64,000 bases of DNA, taken from the NCBI GenBank assembly GCA_900108205.1, contig FNUU01000011.1, forward strand, positions 42,983-106,982. Reading direction: 5' to 3'. Below the pieces are notes generated by a model. It saw only the letters and a program-made list of their open reading frames with translations. It made no database searches and was not told the DNA's origin. This document shows, one piece after another, positions 45,454-54,306 of this stretch. Numbering within the stretch: the stretch's first letter is position 1; each line of letters begins with the position of its first letter. The position numbers were made by a program, and so were the translations under genes. The DNA is from Eubacterium ruminantium. Its GTDB lineage: Bacteria > Bacillota > Clostridia > Lachnospirales > Lachnospiraceae.

Positions 45454-46824
45454 ATGTCAGGTAAAGCAAAGAAAAACAGATATGAATATATGACACAAAC
45501 GCCAGTTCCGAAGCTGATAATCCGGCTGGCGGTACCAACCATTATCAGCATGATGGTAACAGGAATCTATAATACGGCAGATACATATTTTGTAGGGCGT
45601 ATTCCTGTAAATGCGACCGGAGCCACGGCTGCAGTCGGAATTGTATTTCCGCTGATGGCAGTTATTCAGGCTTTTGGATTTATGTTTGGCCATGGTTCGG
45701 GTAATTTCCTGTCCAGAATGCTGGGAGCAGGCAAGAAAAAAGAAGCATCGGAAATGGCCTCCACCGGATTTGTATTTGCACTTATTACAGGAGTGCTGAT
45801 AGCGGCACTGGGAAATATCTTTATCGATCCGATAACAAGATTTCTGGCGTCCGGGGACGTAAGTGCAGAGACTCTTGCGATGACCTCGGATTATGCAAGG
45901 ATAATACTGATAGGTGCACCATTTATGATGTGCCAGTTCGTTATAAATAATCAGCTGAGATTCCAGGGAAGCGCAGTTTATGCCATGGTGGGGCTTATCG
46001 CCGGTGCCATCATTAATATGATACTGGATCCGCTTCTCATACTTGTATTTGACATGGGAGTTACGGGAGCTGCTCTAGCAACGATCTTTGGCCAGATCAC
46101 AAGCTTCTTTATGCTCCTGATAGGAAGTACAAAGGGTGAGAATATTCATCTCAGACTGTCAAACGTAAAGATAAACAGCTACTATTTTACTCAGGTGATA
46201 AATGGAGGAATACCTTCTCTCTTCAGGCAGGGGCTTGCTGCAGTAGCAACAGCTCTTCTTAATAAGGCGGCCGGTCAGTATGGCGGAGAGGCGGCGATAG
46301 CCGGTATGTCCATAGTTAACCGTGTAATGATGCTTATGATGTCGGCCCTTATCGGTTTTGGTCAGGGATACCAGCCGATGTGTTCCTTTAACTATGGAGC
46401 AAAGTTGAAAAAAAGAGTTAAGGAAGGCTTCTGGTTTTCTGTAAGAGTTGGTACAGTGGCTCTTACCGCGATGGCCGTGATATGTTTTGTATTTGCACCG
46501 GAAGTGGTGGCAGTATTCAGAGATGATCCGGATGTTGTGGCGGTCGGTAAAGAAGCCCTGAGATTTCAGGTTTTAGTGCTTCCTTTGAATGCCTTCAGTA
46601 TTGTGACAAATATGATGCTGCAGTCCATGGGAAGAGGCTTAAAGGCGTCCATTACTTCTTCGGCAAGAAGCGGAATATGCTTTATTCCTGCAATCCTTCT
46701 CCTTCCGCTTTTTATGGGACTTAGGGGAGTCGAGATAAGTCAGATGATAGCAGATATCCTTACACTGGGAATAACGATTCCATTTGCCATGTCGGAACTC
46801 AGGCAGATGGATGATGGATATTAA
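45454..46824 (+). CDS. MATE-family exporter
   Basis: 456 residues, twelve hydrophobic helices. Opens TPVPKLIIRLAVPTIISMMVTGIYNTADTYFVG, with the MATE landmarks GHGSGNFLSRMLGAGKKKEA in the first half and GFGQGYQPMCSFNYGAKLKKR in the second. Belongs to the MepA-like branch by these features. The ribosome site is weak (GGGCAG). One of three MATE genes in the window; the substrate cannot be told. Confidence 0.92.
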   Translation: MSGKAKKNRYEYMTQTPVPKLIIRLAVPTIISMMVTGIYNTADTYFVGRIPVNATGATAAVGIVFPLMAVIQAFGFMFGHGSGNFLSRMLGAGKKKEASEMASTGFVFALITGVLIAALGNIFIDPITRFLASGDVSAETLAMTSDYARIILIGAPFMMCQFVINNQLRFQGSAVYAMVGLIAGAIINMILDPLLILVFDMGVTGAALATIFGQITSFFMLLIGSTKGENIHLRLSNVKINSYYFTQVINGGIPSLFRQGLAAVATALLNKAAGQYGGEAAIAGMSIVNRVMMLMMSALIGFGQGYQPMCSFNYGAKLKKRVKEGFWFSVRVGTVALTAMAVICFVFAPEVVAVFRDDPDVVAVGKEALRFQVLVLPLNAFSIVTNMMLQSMGRGLKASITSSARSGICFIPAILLLPLFMGLRGVEISQMIADILTLGITIPFAMSELRQMDDGY

Positions 46825-46965
46825 TTTGACAATTGTTTGATAATGCTATAAAGTTTAATTATGCAGTATTTTTTGAAATTATACATAAAAGAATCTACGA
46901 AATATTAATGAATTCATTTTTTGATGTATGACATACAGATTGCCGTTTTTCCTGCAAAACCGGGC

Positions 46966-46996
46966 TATTCCGAGGCTTTTGGTGCTGTGCTATTCG
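46966..46996 (-). repeat. dispersed 'GCCTCGGAATA' repeat, copy B
   Basis: Read leftward, this 31-base block (starting CGAATAGCACAGCACCAAAA) matches 52220-52250 at 28 of 31 positions and shares its 3' 19 bases with 10286-10304. It overlaps the broken end of the transposase fragment. Confidence 0.85.
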
Positions 46997-47088
46997 AGCA
47001 TGGTAAGAAACTGAGGTTTGTCGGAATCAAAAATTTCTTTACAATCTTCAAAAATATCTGCCAAAGTGAGTTGTTTTTGTGGTATCAT
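46990..47088 (-). mobile_element. 5' fragment of a transposase gene
   Basis: A 32-codon leftward frame starts ATG after AAAGGAGACATAT and reads MIPQKQLTLADIFEDCKEIF then DSDKPQFLTMLE before a stop. From memory this is the N-terminus of a DDE transposase common in Lachnospiraceae insertion sequences. The rest of the gene is gone: the frame runs into the dispersed repeat (46966-46996), whose bases supply the stop codon. No matching inverted ends were found. Confidence 0.65.
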
Positions 47089-47256
47089 ATATATGTCTCC
47101 TTTCGGGGCGTGGTTTATGGTTTCTGAACAACTCCATTATATCACAAACCGTGAGGAGATTTTTGATTTTATTAATATAAAAACGTCGTATTTATGCGGC
47201 TTGTGGCGTTTCGCAAACGCCTATGATATAAAACATAAAAAAGGAGAACGTGGGGA

Positions 47257-48894
47257 ATGAAAAATAAAGAGTATCCGTATGAGGAGGTTACCCAGATAAC
47301 AGATCTTAAGGATATGGTAATGAAAAAGGTTGCAGATATGCCTGATGATACAGCATTTATCTATCCTACAGAATCCGGAGAGATGAAGAAGACATACCTG
47401 GATTTCAGTGAAGATATAAAAGCCTTCGGCGAGTGGATGTATCATAAGAAGATAAAAGATAAGCATGTTGCCATCATTGGTGAGAATTCCTATGAGTGGC
47501 TGGTGGCTTTCTTTGCAACAGTAAATGGCGGAAGTGTAGCAGTAGCTATAGATAAGAGCCTTCCGGACGATGAGATCATCTCGCTTGCAAAAATGGCTGA
47601 TACCGACGTGGTTTTCGTATCTGACCAGTATTATGAAAAGGTAAAGAAGAAGGCTACCAGAAAGGTATATAATTTCAAGGACTTTGATGAGATACTTAAA
47701 GAAGGCAGAAAGTATATCAAGGAAGGTAAAAATGAATTCTCAGCATATGAGATAATTCCTGATAAAACTGCCGCAATACTCTTTACTTCAGGAACTTCAG
47801 GAGTAAGTAAAGGCGTTGAACTGACAAACAGAAATATTGCTTTCGAGATAGTACATACAAGCATGCTTTTCTCGCCAAAGGGCGGATCCATGGCAGTGTT
47901 GCCTTTCCATCATGCATTTGGTCTTGTTGTATCAATATTTATGATCATTAATTACGGTCAGCCAATCTTCATCAATAAGAGCCTGAAGCATCTGAAGAAG
48001 AATATGGAAGAGTTTGGTCCTCAGACTATGTTCCTTGTTCCTATGTTCGTTGAATATTTCCATAAGCAGATCTGGCTGGAGATCGAGAAGAAGGGCAAGA
48101 CCAAGGTATTTAAGCGTCTTATGAAATCTACAGATGTTTTACGTAAGGCTAAGCTGGATTTCAGAGGCAAGATTTATTCACCAATCAGACAGGTTTTCGG
48201 CGGAAATCTGGAATATATCATTTGCGGAGGTGCTGCACTTGATCCGATGTATGTTCGTGAATTCCGTACCTGGGGTATTGAGATATTAAATGGGTATGGT
48301 GCAACCGAGTGTTCACCATGTACGGCTGTTAACAGAATTTATCATCATAAGGACGGCAGCGTCGGACATCTTGTTCCGGGTATAGAGGTTAAGGCTACCG
48401 AGGAGGGCGAGATCGCATTTAAGGGTGATCTTGTTATGAAGGGCTATTACAAGGATCCGGAAGCAACTGATGATGCACTCATAGATGGCTGGTATCATAC
48501 AGGCGATCTTGGTTACGTTGATGAAGATAACTTTATCTTCCTTACTGGAAGAAAGAAGAATCTCATCATCCTCAGTAATGGTGAAAATATCTCGCCTGAG
48601 GAGCTTGAGCAGGATATGGCCAGAGATGATGCGGTTCAGGAGGTTCTTGTTTATGACGAGAATGGAAAGATAGTTGCGGAAGTTTATCCTGATGAAGCCC
48701 ATATGGATGATAAGGATTATTTCGAAAAGCTTAAGAATAAAGTAAACAAGGGTAGACCGATCTATAAGCAAATAACCCGTGTTAAACTTCGTAATGAAGA
48801 ATTCATCAAAAATGCGAGCATGAAGATCATAAGATATAAAAATATTCCGGGACATACTCCTTCTGCAGCAAAAGAAGAAGATAAGGAACAGTAA
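47257..48894 (+). CDS. AMP-forming acyl-CoA synthetase (long-chain fatty acid ligase-like)
   Basis: Activates a carboxylic acid through an acyl-adenylate. 545 residues. Family motifs in order: AMP-binding P-loop LFTSGTSGVSKGVELTNRN near residues 172-190, ILNGYGATECSP, the YHTGDLGYVDED motif and GRKKNLIILSNGENISPEEL, with the C-terminal catalytic lysine region NASMKIIRYK. AAAAGGAG precedes the ATG. Stand-alone gene closed by a terminator; chain-length preference is not visible. Confidence 0.92.
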   Translation: MKNKEYPYEEVTQITDLKDMVMKKVADMPDDTAFIYPTESGEMKKTYLDFSEDIKAFGEWMYHKKIKDKHVAIIGENSYEWLVAFFATVNGGSVAVAIDKSLPDDEIISLAKMADTDVVFVSDQYYEKVKKKATRKVYNFKDFDEILKEGRKYIKEGKNEFSAYEIIPDKTAAILFTSGTSGVSKGVELTNRNIAFEIVHTSMLFSPKGGSMAVLPFHHAFGLVVSIFMIINYGQPIFINKSLKHLKKNMEEFGPQTMFLVPMFVEYFHKQIWLEIEKKGKTKVFKRLMKSTDVLRKAKLDFRGKIYSPIRQVFGGNLEYIICGGAALDPMYVREFRTWGIEILNGYGATECSPCTAVNRIYHHKDGSVGHLVPGIEVKATEEGEIAFKGDLVMKGYYKDPEATDDALIDGWYHTGDLGYVDEDNFIFLTGRKKNLIILSNGENISPEELEQDMARDDAVQEVLVYDENGKIVAEVYPDEAHMDDKDYFEKLKNKVNKGRPIYKQITRVKLRNEEFIKNASMKIIRYKNIPGHTPSAAKEEDKEQ

Positions 48895-48895
48895 A

Positions 48896-48945
48896 ATAAA
48901 AAGCCGATATACGGACAATTTAAATATCCGTATGTCGGCTTTTTT
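48896..48945 (+). terminator. terminator after the acyl-CoA synthetase gene
   Basis: AAAAAGCCGATATACGGA pairs with TCCGTATGTCGGCTTTTTT around a short AT loop; works in both directions. Confidence 0.92.
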
Positions 48946-48958
48946 CTATGCGCGATAA

Positions 48959-48998
48959 AGCCGCCAAGCGGGTGTGCTTGCACACACATTTGGCGGCT
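48959..48998. other. nested hairpin beyond the terminator
   Basis: AGCCGCCAA pairs with TTGGCGGCT, and inside it GTGTGC-TT-GCACAC forms a second stem. No T-run. About 130 further bases to the ABC gene hold a short duplicated text (TGTAACAGTC, twice) and no gene. Confidence 0.75.
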
Positions 48999-49128
48999 AA
49001 CGCGGTCAACTAATAGTGGTTTTCACATAAAAATTTCCTGTTTTCCTGAATGTCGCAGGAGTAAAATTATGTAACAGTCAGAAAAGTGATTCTTTGTAAC
49101 AGTCGGAAAACTGCTGCTTGATAATGTA

Positions 49129-50196
49129 TCAGAATTCAGTTACATCTGCCTTGCACATTTTTCTTCCCTTCAGGATAATAAGCGGTATCATAACCAGAAC
49201 ATTTGATAACAGAACTCCGAGTATTCCCATAAATGAAACATATGGGAGATACTGTCCCTTAGGTATATAGACCAGTTCGTTCAGAATGAAGGTGGTCAGG
49301 AGCATAACTACTGATCCGATGATCACTGCGATGAAATCCATAAGAAGCAGTTCTCTTCTGATCTTTCTTTTGATCAGTCTTTTCTTTATACCCAGCGCTC
49401 TGTAGATACCGAATTCATAGACTCTTTTTATGTACTGACCGGTAACGACAGAATTAAGAGTGACAGCGAGAATGATGGAGATAACGAAGAGGGCTGCGAG
49501 AAAAATGATCTTTGCGATGTTCATTTCCCTGTTAACACCGGTCATGATCATTTCATTTATACCGATCATTCTGTCGCCGCTTTTGTTTATTACATAGTTA
49601 TACAGCTCATCTCCGGACATCTCATCGCTGAGAATGTTTAATCTGTAAGTGCCTGAATCCTCATAAATGAAGAACATCATGAAGCTGTCATCATCGATAA
49701 GAGCATCCAGGGTAAAAATATCATCATATGTATCCCCGAGCTTCATTCCAAGATTTCTGGCATAAGCCTTACTCATTACCAGACTGTAATTCTTCAGATT
49801 ACTGTAATCACATTCAATACCAAACCTTGTGAAGGCGGTTTTCAGATCTTCAACGGAATTATAGACCTGATTACAGGAACCCATGGTAAAACCGAGTGTA
49901 CAGGTCCAGGATTTACTGCTGAAACCGCGTCCTGTACGTCCGAGAACAGTAAGCTTATCATCAGCTTTTACTTCTTCGGCAAAACTCATGAAATCTTCTG
50001 CATTTTCATCTGTGGGCAGGCAGCTGACAAGGACCATTTTTTCACTGTATTCCCCGGCCTTGTCCCAATACCACCAGAGGCTGCGGATATAATTGCCTCC
50101 AAGGAACAAAAATGTTGTCAGGAACATCATGAAAATGATGACAGCAGCTCTTCCTTTATTATTTTTTATATAATATCCTGCTGATAAAGGTTTCAT
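49129..50196 (-). CDS. ABC transporter permease, FtsX/MacB family (second permease)
   Basis: 355 residues. One N-terminal helix (AAVIIFMMFLTTFLFLGG), an extracytoplasmic domain of about 190 residues, then three C-terminal helices with the FtsX core (EFGIYRALGIKKRLIKRKI). Last gene of a leftward permease-ATPase-permease unit; it begins 30 bases after the ATPase stop with GAAAGGAAAGA ahead of it. Such systems export peptides or handle envelope stress or bacteriocins. Confidence 0.9.
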   Translation of the reverse strand: MKPLSAGYYIKNNKGRAAVIIFMMFLTTFLFLGGNYIRSLWWYWDKAGEYSEKMVLVSCLPTDENAEDFMSFAEEVKADDKLTVLGRTGRGFSSKSWTCTLGFTMGSCNQVYNSVEDLKTAFTRFGIECDYSNLKNYSLVMSKAYARNLGMKLGDTYDDIFTLDALIDDDSFMMFFIYEDSGTYRLNILSDEMSGDELYNYVINKSGDRMIGINEMIMTGVNREMNIAKIIFLAALFVISIILAVTLNSVVTGQYIKRVYEFGIYRALGIKKRLIKRKIRRELLLMDFIAVIIGSVVMLLTTFILNELVYIPKGQYLPYVSFMGILGVLLSNVLVMIPLIILKGRKMCKADVTEF

Positions 50197-50226
50197 CTGA
50201 TCTTTCCTTTCTTACTTCAAAATATT

Positions 50227-50898
50227 TTAGAGCCTGTCATGTACATCGCTGATGGTTCCGTCCCACATTTCAATAAGCATGTCAACATCGTTCAGTATAC
50301 TTTTATCGTGAGTTACAACCAGCACCAGTCTGTTTTCGGAGTATTTTTTCAATATATTCATTACATTAAAGGCGTTTTCGTGATCAAGAGAAGCGGTAGG
50401 TTCATCTGCAAATATAACCTTTGGATCATTGCTCATAGCCCTTGCTATGGCCACTCTCTGGCACTGACCGCCGGAAAGCTTTGCCGGCTTCTTTTTGAAT
50501 TCTCTCTCCTTAAGTCCGAGATCTGACAAATGCTGTTTTGCTCTTGATACAGCGTCCTTATCCTTTGGATTTCCTGCCACGAGAACATTGTCGAGAGCAT
50601 TCATATACGGTACGAGATAGTGTTTCTGGAAGACAAAGCCGAAATCATTTTTTCTGAGATTTTCTCTTTCCTTATCCGAGATCTGTGTAATATCCTTTCC
50701 GTTGTATAAAACGGAGCCTTCGGTAGGCTTTTTCAGGGTGGAAAGGCAATACATCAAAGTACTTTTGCCGCTTCCGGACGGGCCTATTATTCCGATCAGT
50801 CCTTTGTCGGGAAGCTTAAGGTCAAAACCGTTTAAGGCATACATTTTTTCATCTGTATCCATGTCGTATATCATACTTATATTTTTAACTTCAAACAT
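50227..50898 (-). CDS. ABC transporter ATP-binding protein, LolD/MacB type
   Basis: 223 residues. Walker A GPSGSGKS at 39-46, Q-loop FVFQKHYLVPYMN, signature LSGGQCQRVAIARAM, Walker B VIFADEPTASLD and the switch His in VVTHDKS. The MacB/LolD subgroup pairs with FtsX permeases, which flank it on both sides. Its ATG lies three bases past the upstream permease stop, with GGAGG inside that gene's end. Confidence 0.95.
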   Translation of the reverse strand: MFEVKNISMIYDMDTDEKMYALNGFDLKLPDKGLIGIIGPSGSGKSTLMYCLSTLKKPTEGSVLYNGKDITQISDKERENLRKNDFGFVFQKHYLVPYMNALDNVLVAGNPKDKDAVSRAKQHLSDLGLKEREFKKKPAKLSGGQCQRVAIARAMSNDPKVIFADEPTASLDHENAFNVMNILKKYSENRLVLVVTHDKSILNDVDMLIEMWDGTISDVHDRL

Positions 50899-50901
50899 AT
50901 A

Positions 50902-52062
50902 TTAATCCTCCATCATATCTATGGTTTTAACTTTGTATATTGATATAAGTACCGGAATCTGCAGGAGACCTATCACCATTGCAAATGCACCGGCTATTCT
51001 CAGTATCTGATCCGGCATAAACCATTTTGAGATAAGACCCTGAGGCTTTATGAGCAGTTCGTCAAAAGCAAACATTAACATGATAGATATAATGATCCCG
51101 CCGATCACGCCGATCAGGAACATGGTCAGCATCTCTCTCATTATCATCTGGTAGATCTCTTTCCTTGAATAGCCGAGAGAAGCGTAGAGGCAGTATTCAT
51201 TTACGCGGTTTCTCATAAAGGATATGTATGCCACCAGTATGGATATCATAAGGAATATCATTACAACCAGAATGATGATGTTTATGATCAGCTCGATGCT
51301 GTCCTTAATATCCTTTTCGTAGAGCCGGGTATAAGCATTGATATCGTCAATGTCTTCATCCTCTGTAATATTCAGACCAAATTCATTTGCAAGCCTGGTA
51401 AAATCAGAATTTAATTCGTTGCACAGGATGGTTATATACCAGCCACAGTTATATGCTCCATTCGGTGTTCCTATACAGAACATATAATCAGATCTAAGCT
51501 TTCCGACGATCTTAAATACTCTGCCGTAGTTCGTTTCTTCGAACCAGTCACCAACCTTCATGCCTCTGTTTTTCATTACGATCTCATCAATAAGAACTTC
51601 ACCGGCTTCTTCAGGATATCTTCCTTCGATAATTTCCGCATCCATATGTGCAAGGGCTGACGGGATTTTTTCGGGCTCAACCAGAGGAAATTCATAACCT
51701 ACGCCTCCGACCACGCCATTGTAATTGGCGTTAAGAACCTGTACATAGTAGGCGTCATCGATACCGTCGTGTTTTTTGAGGTTTTCAATGAAAGTGTTTT
51801 GAGCGTTTTTAAATGCAGCGGCTCTTTCTTCGGCGTCAGGGTATTTATCTTCAGTTATACCGAAGGCCTCATATGAAGGATTTACATAGGATATCCGCTT
51901 GGGGGCCTCCAGACATATAGGCTTAATACTTTCTACTGATGTATAAAGAGTAAAAGCAACAATATACATCGCCATAAAGGTGAGAGCCAGTGAAAGTATC
52001 AGTACTATGCAGGTTCGCTTATTATTTCTGATATATTTCATGGCAGACAAACGACTTTTCAT
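50902..52062 (-). CDS. ABC transporter permease, FtsX/MacB family (first permease)
   Basis: 386 residues with the same layout as its partner: N-terminal helix (CIVLILSLALTFMAMYIVAF), a large extracytoplasmic domain to about residue 260, then three helices with FMRNRVNEYCLYASLGYSRK. GAAAGGAG precedes the ATG. First gene of the operon. Two different permeases around one ATPase imply a heterodimeric exporter. No obvious substrate peptide gene or immunity gene lies alongside. Confidence 0.9.
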   Translation of the reverse strand: MKSRLSAMKYIRNNKRTCIVLILSLALTFMAMYIVAFTLYTSVESIKPICLEAPKRISYVNPSYEAFGITEDKYPDAEERAAAFKNAQNTFIENLKKHDGIDDAYYVQVLNANYNGVVGGVGYEFPLVEPEKIPSALAHMDAEIIEGRYPEEAGEVLIDEIVMKNRGMKVGDWFEETNYGRVFKIVGKLRSDYMFCIGTPNGAYNCGWYITILCNELNSDFTRLANEFGLNITEDEDIDDINAYTRLYEKDIKDSIELIINIIILVVMIFLMISILVAYISFMRNRVNEYCLYASLGYSRKEIYQMIMREMLTMFLIGVIGGIIISIMLMFAFDELLIKPQGLISKWFMPDQILRIAGAFAMVIGLLQIPVLISIYKVKTIDMMED

Positions 52063-52219
52063 TATATTTCTCCTTTCAGTCGGCTGATTTATAAATAATT
52101 ATACCGGAGGTATACTGTATGAGGAGGCGTTTTATGGTATGATGTGTCGGTACGTTGTTTGATAATGACTCGACAGAATGCCTGACGGATCGCCTCAACA
52201 AATAACTTGTCTGTTTTAC

Positions 52220-52250
52220 CGAACAACACAGCACCAACAGCCTCGGAATA
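52220..52250 (+). repeat. dispersed 'GCCTCGGAATA' repeat, copy C
   Basis: Thirty-one bases beginning CGAACAACACAGCACCAACA and ending CTCGGAATA; 28 match the reverse complement of 46966-46996. Confidence 0.85.
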
Positions 52251-52419
52251 TAGTTTAAAGATATCATAGCAGAAAGTGATTCAGAAGTGACTGCGGTCAT
52301 ATTTTCATGTTTAATCTATATGACCGGAGTAATATCCATGGTAAAGATTATGATAAAGATCATGATAAAGACCGGTATATTGGTTCTCTCAAAACCGGAC
52401 CAATAATGTAGAATGTTTT

Positions 52420-52475
52420 TCCGGGAGTGCAGTATCAAAAACGCAGGTTGATTTGTCCGGGAGTGCAGTATCAAA
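52420..52475. repeat. two direct copies of a 20-bp unit, 36-bp period
   Basis: TCCGGGAGTGCAGTATCAAA is present exactly at 52420-52439 and 52456-52475. Confidence 0.9.
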
Positions 52476-52572
52476 TGGCAGGAATAGATATGGGGACAAT
52501 GTAAATAAAAATAGGGATGATTAAAATGTAATTGAAAGATAATTGGTATTCTGATACTATGAGAAGCAAACT

Positions 52573-52660
52573 CCGCTTCTCGTAATCCGGCGGGACTGAA
52601 GTCACTACGATATCTTATAATCCTGTAGGACTGACGTCCATGCGGCATCTTATTGAGCAA
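52573..52660. repeat. dispersed 54-bp repeat, copy 2, with a degenerate third unit
   Basis: Reverse-complement match to 45352-45405 over 52573-52626. TAATCC(GG/TG) units start at 52583 and 52618 (period 35), and each carries a GGACT-centred dyad (GGGACTGAAGTC, GGACTGACGTCC). Confidence 0.85.
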
Positions 52661-52729
52661 AGCAAATACTCCGCATGTTCGGGCTAGGATACATTATAAA
52701 AAACAAAATTCACGGGAGAATAAAGAACT

Positions 52730-54103
52730 ATGAGAACAGGCAAAACAGAAAACAGCATATATAAGAAGGCGCTTGTCCTGGCAGTTCCGATGATGATACA
52801 AAATGGTATTACAAATGCAGTAGGACTTGTGGATAATCTTATGGTCGGAAGTCTTGGAACAGAGAGTATGACTGCGGTATCCATCGTAGGTCAGCTGATT
52901 TTTGTATTCTTTCTGGCAATCTTCGGAGGACTTTCCGGTCCCGGAATCTACAGTGCGCAGTATTTTGGCAAGGGAGATATTCAGGGAGTAAGAAGAATAT
53001 TCAGACTGAAGATATGGATAGCTCTGATCTGCACTATATGCGGAACCATCATTTTTATATGCTTCGGAAGTGAACTTATCGGACTGTACCTTCACGGAGA
53101 AAGTGCGGATATAGACAGCGCAAAAACTCTGAAACTCGGTATGGACTATCTGGGGATAATGCTTATAGGATTCCTTCCTTTCTGCATCACTCAGGTTTAT
53201 GCGTCAAGTCTCAGGGAAACCGGAGAAAGCATCAAGCCTATGATCGCCGGAATATGTTCGGTAGCAACGGATATCATTTTGAACTATGTATTTATCTATG
53301 GAAAATTCGGCGCTCCGAGGCTGGAGGTCAAGGGAGCTGCTGTTGCAACAGTAATTTCGAGAGTGGTGGAAATGAGCGTTATCATCATTTCATCACATGC
53401 AAATAAGAAAAAGCATCAATTCCTGCAGGGCATCTATAAAACGCTGAAGGTGCCGGTCAATATCTGGTGGCCGGTTGTGAGAAAAGGTTTTCCGATCTTC
53501 ATAAATGAATTCTCATGGGCAGGAGGAATAGCGGTACTGACTCAGTGCTACTCACTGAGAGGACTCGATGTCATAGCCGGAATGAATATTTCAAATGCCA
53601 TCTGCAACCTTTTGAACGTTGTATTTATTGCGCTGGGAAATGCAGTCGGAATAATCATCGGACAGTATCTGGGAGCGTCCCGCTATGAAGAAGCAGAGAA
53701 AAGCGGTACGAAGCTTATGTGGTTTACCGGGGCGGTGTGTGTTATTTTGACAGTGATACTGATATCGCTTTCCGGAGTCTTTCCGAATGCATATGATACA
53801 ACTCAGCAGGTACGTGACTACGGAACGAAATTCATTGTGATAACCGCGCTTTTCTTCCCGCTTCAGGGCTTCCTCAATTCTCTGTATTTCACTTTGAGAT
53901 CGGGAGGAAAAACACTGATCACACTGCTTTTCGACAGCGGATACACATGGGCATTTGCGGTAACTACGGCATTGATACTGTGTCATTTTACCGATATGCA
54001 TATTTTGAATATTTATCTGATCATTCAGATGATGGACTTTATCAAGGTAACAATAGGCTATATTCTTATAAAGAAGAAGATATGGTTGAATAATCTGGTG
54101 TAA
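52730..54103 (+). CDS. MATE-family exporter
   Basis: 457 residues, twelve hydrophobic segments. Opens ENSIYKKALVLAVPMMIQNGITNAVGLVDNLMVG, with GPGIYSAQYFGKGDIQGVRR and GIIIGQYLGASRYEEAEK as the paired MATE loop motifs. It differs clearly from the other two MATE proteins in the window. GGGAGAATAAA precedes the ATG. Monocistronic by its surroundings. Confidence 0.92.
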   Translation: MRTGKTENSIYKKALVLAVPMMIQNGITNAVGLVDNLMVGSLGTESMTAVSIVGQLIFVFFLAIFGGLSGPGIYSAQYFGKGDIQGVRRIFRLKIWIALICTICGTIIFICFGSELIGLYLHGESADIDSAKTLKLGMDYLGIMLIGFLPFCITQVYASSLRETGESIKPMIAGICSVATDIILNYVFIYGKFGAPRLEVKGAAVATVISRVVEMSVIIISSHANKKKHQFLQGIYKTLKVPVNIWWPVVRKGFPIFINEFSWAGGIAVLTQCYSLRGLDVIAGMNISNAICNLLNVVFIALGNAVGIIIGQYLGASRYEEAEKSGTKLMWFTGAVCVILTVILISLSGVFPNAYDTTQQVRDYGTKFIVITALFFPLQGFLNSLYFTLRSGGKTLITLLFDSGYTWAFAVTTALILCHFTDMHILNIYLIIQMMDFIKVTIGYILIKKKIWLNNLV

Positions 54104-54230
54104 GCGGACGCTTTTTTGGACAATTTGTACGAAATGTATTATCACATATACACATCATGAGATTTTTATGACCTTTTACCGTTAGAAGATTATCACAAAA
54201 TTGAATATGATTTTCGTGAAGTTCTGCGAA

Positions 54231-54259
54231 TTGACTTAAAAGCATTTTCATTTTACATT
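54231..54259 (+). promoter_or_regulatory. promoter of the GH53-like gene
   Basis: TTGACT at 54231-54236, 17 bases, TACATT at 54254-54259, about 48 bases before the ATG. Confidence 0.75.
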
Positions 54260-54306
54260 AAGAATGTAGAATGATATTGGTATATATTTCGTAAGAGGGA
54301 AGAAAA

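Larger units (their letters stand above)
52063..52729. other. 667-base repeat-rich intergenic region
   Basis: No gene supported between the divergent ABC operon and a MATE gene. It contains three unrelated repeats (see 52220, 52420 and 52573) and a hairpin GAGAAGC-AAACTCC-GCTTCTC at 52561-52581. TTGTTTGATAATG at 52154 also occurs at 46835. I could not place promoters with confidence. Confidence 0.7.

Noticed and set aside
52076..52300. Leftward 74-codon frame upstream of the ABC permease gene
   Set aside because: No ribosome site, codon content unlike neighbours, and it crosses the dispersed 31-bp repeat.
52420..52660. Possible mini-CRISPR (20-bp repeats with 16-bp spacers)
   Set aside because: Only two copies per unit, spacers too short, inner dyads of unrelated repeats, and no cas genes in the window.
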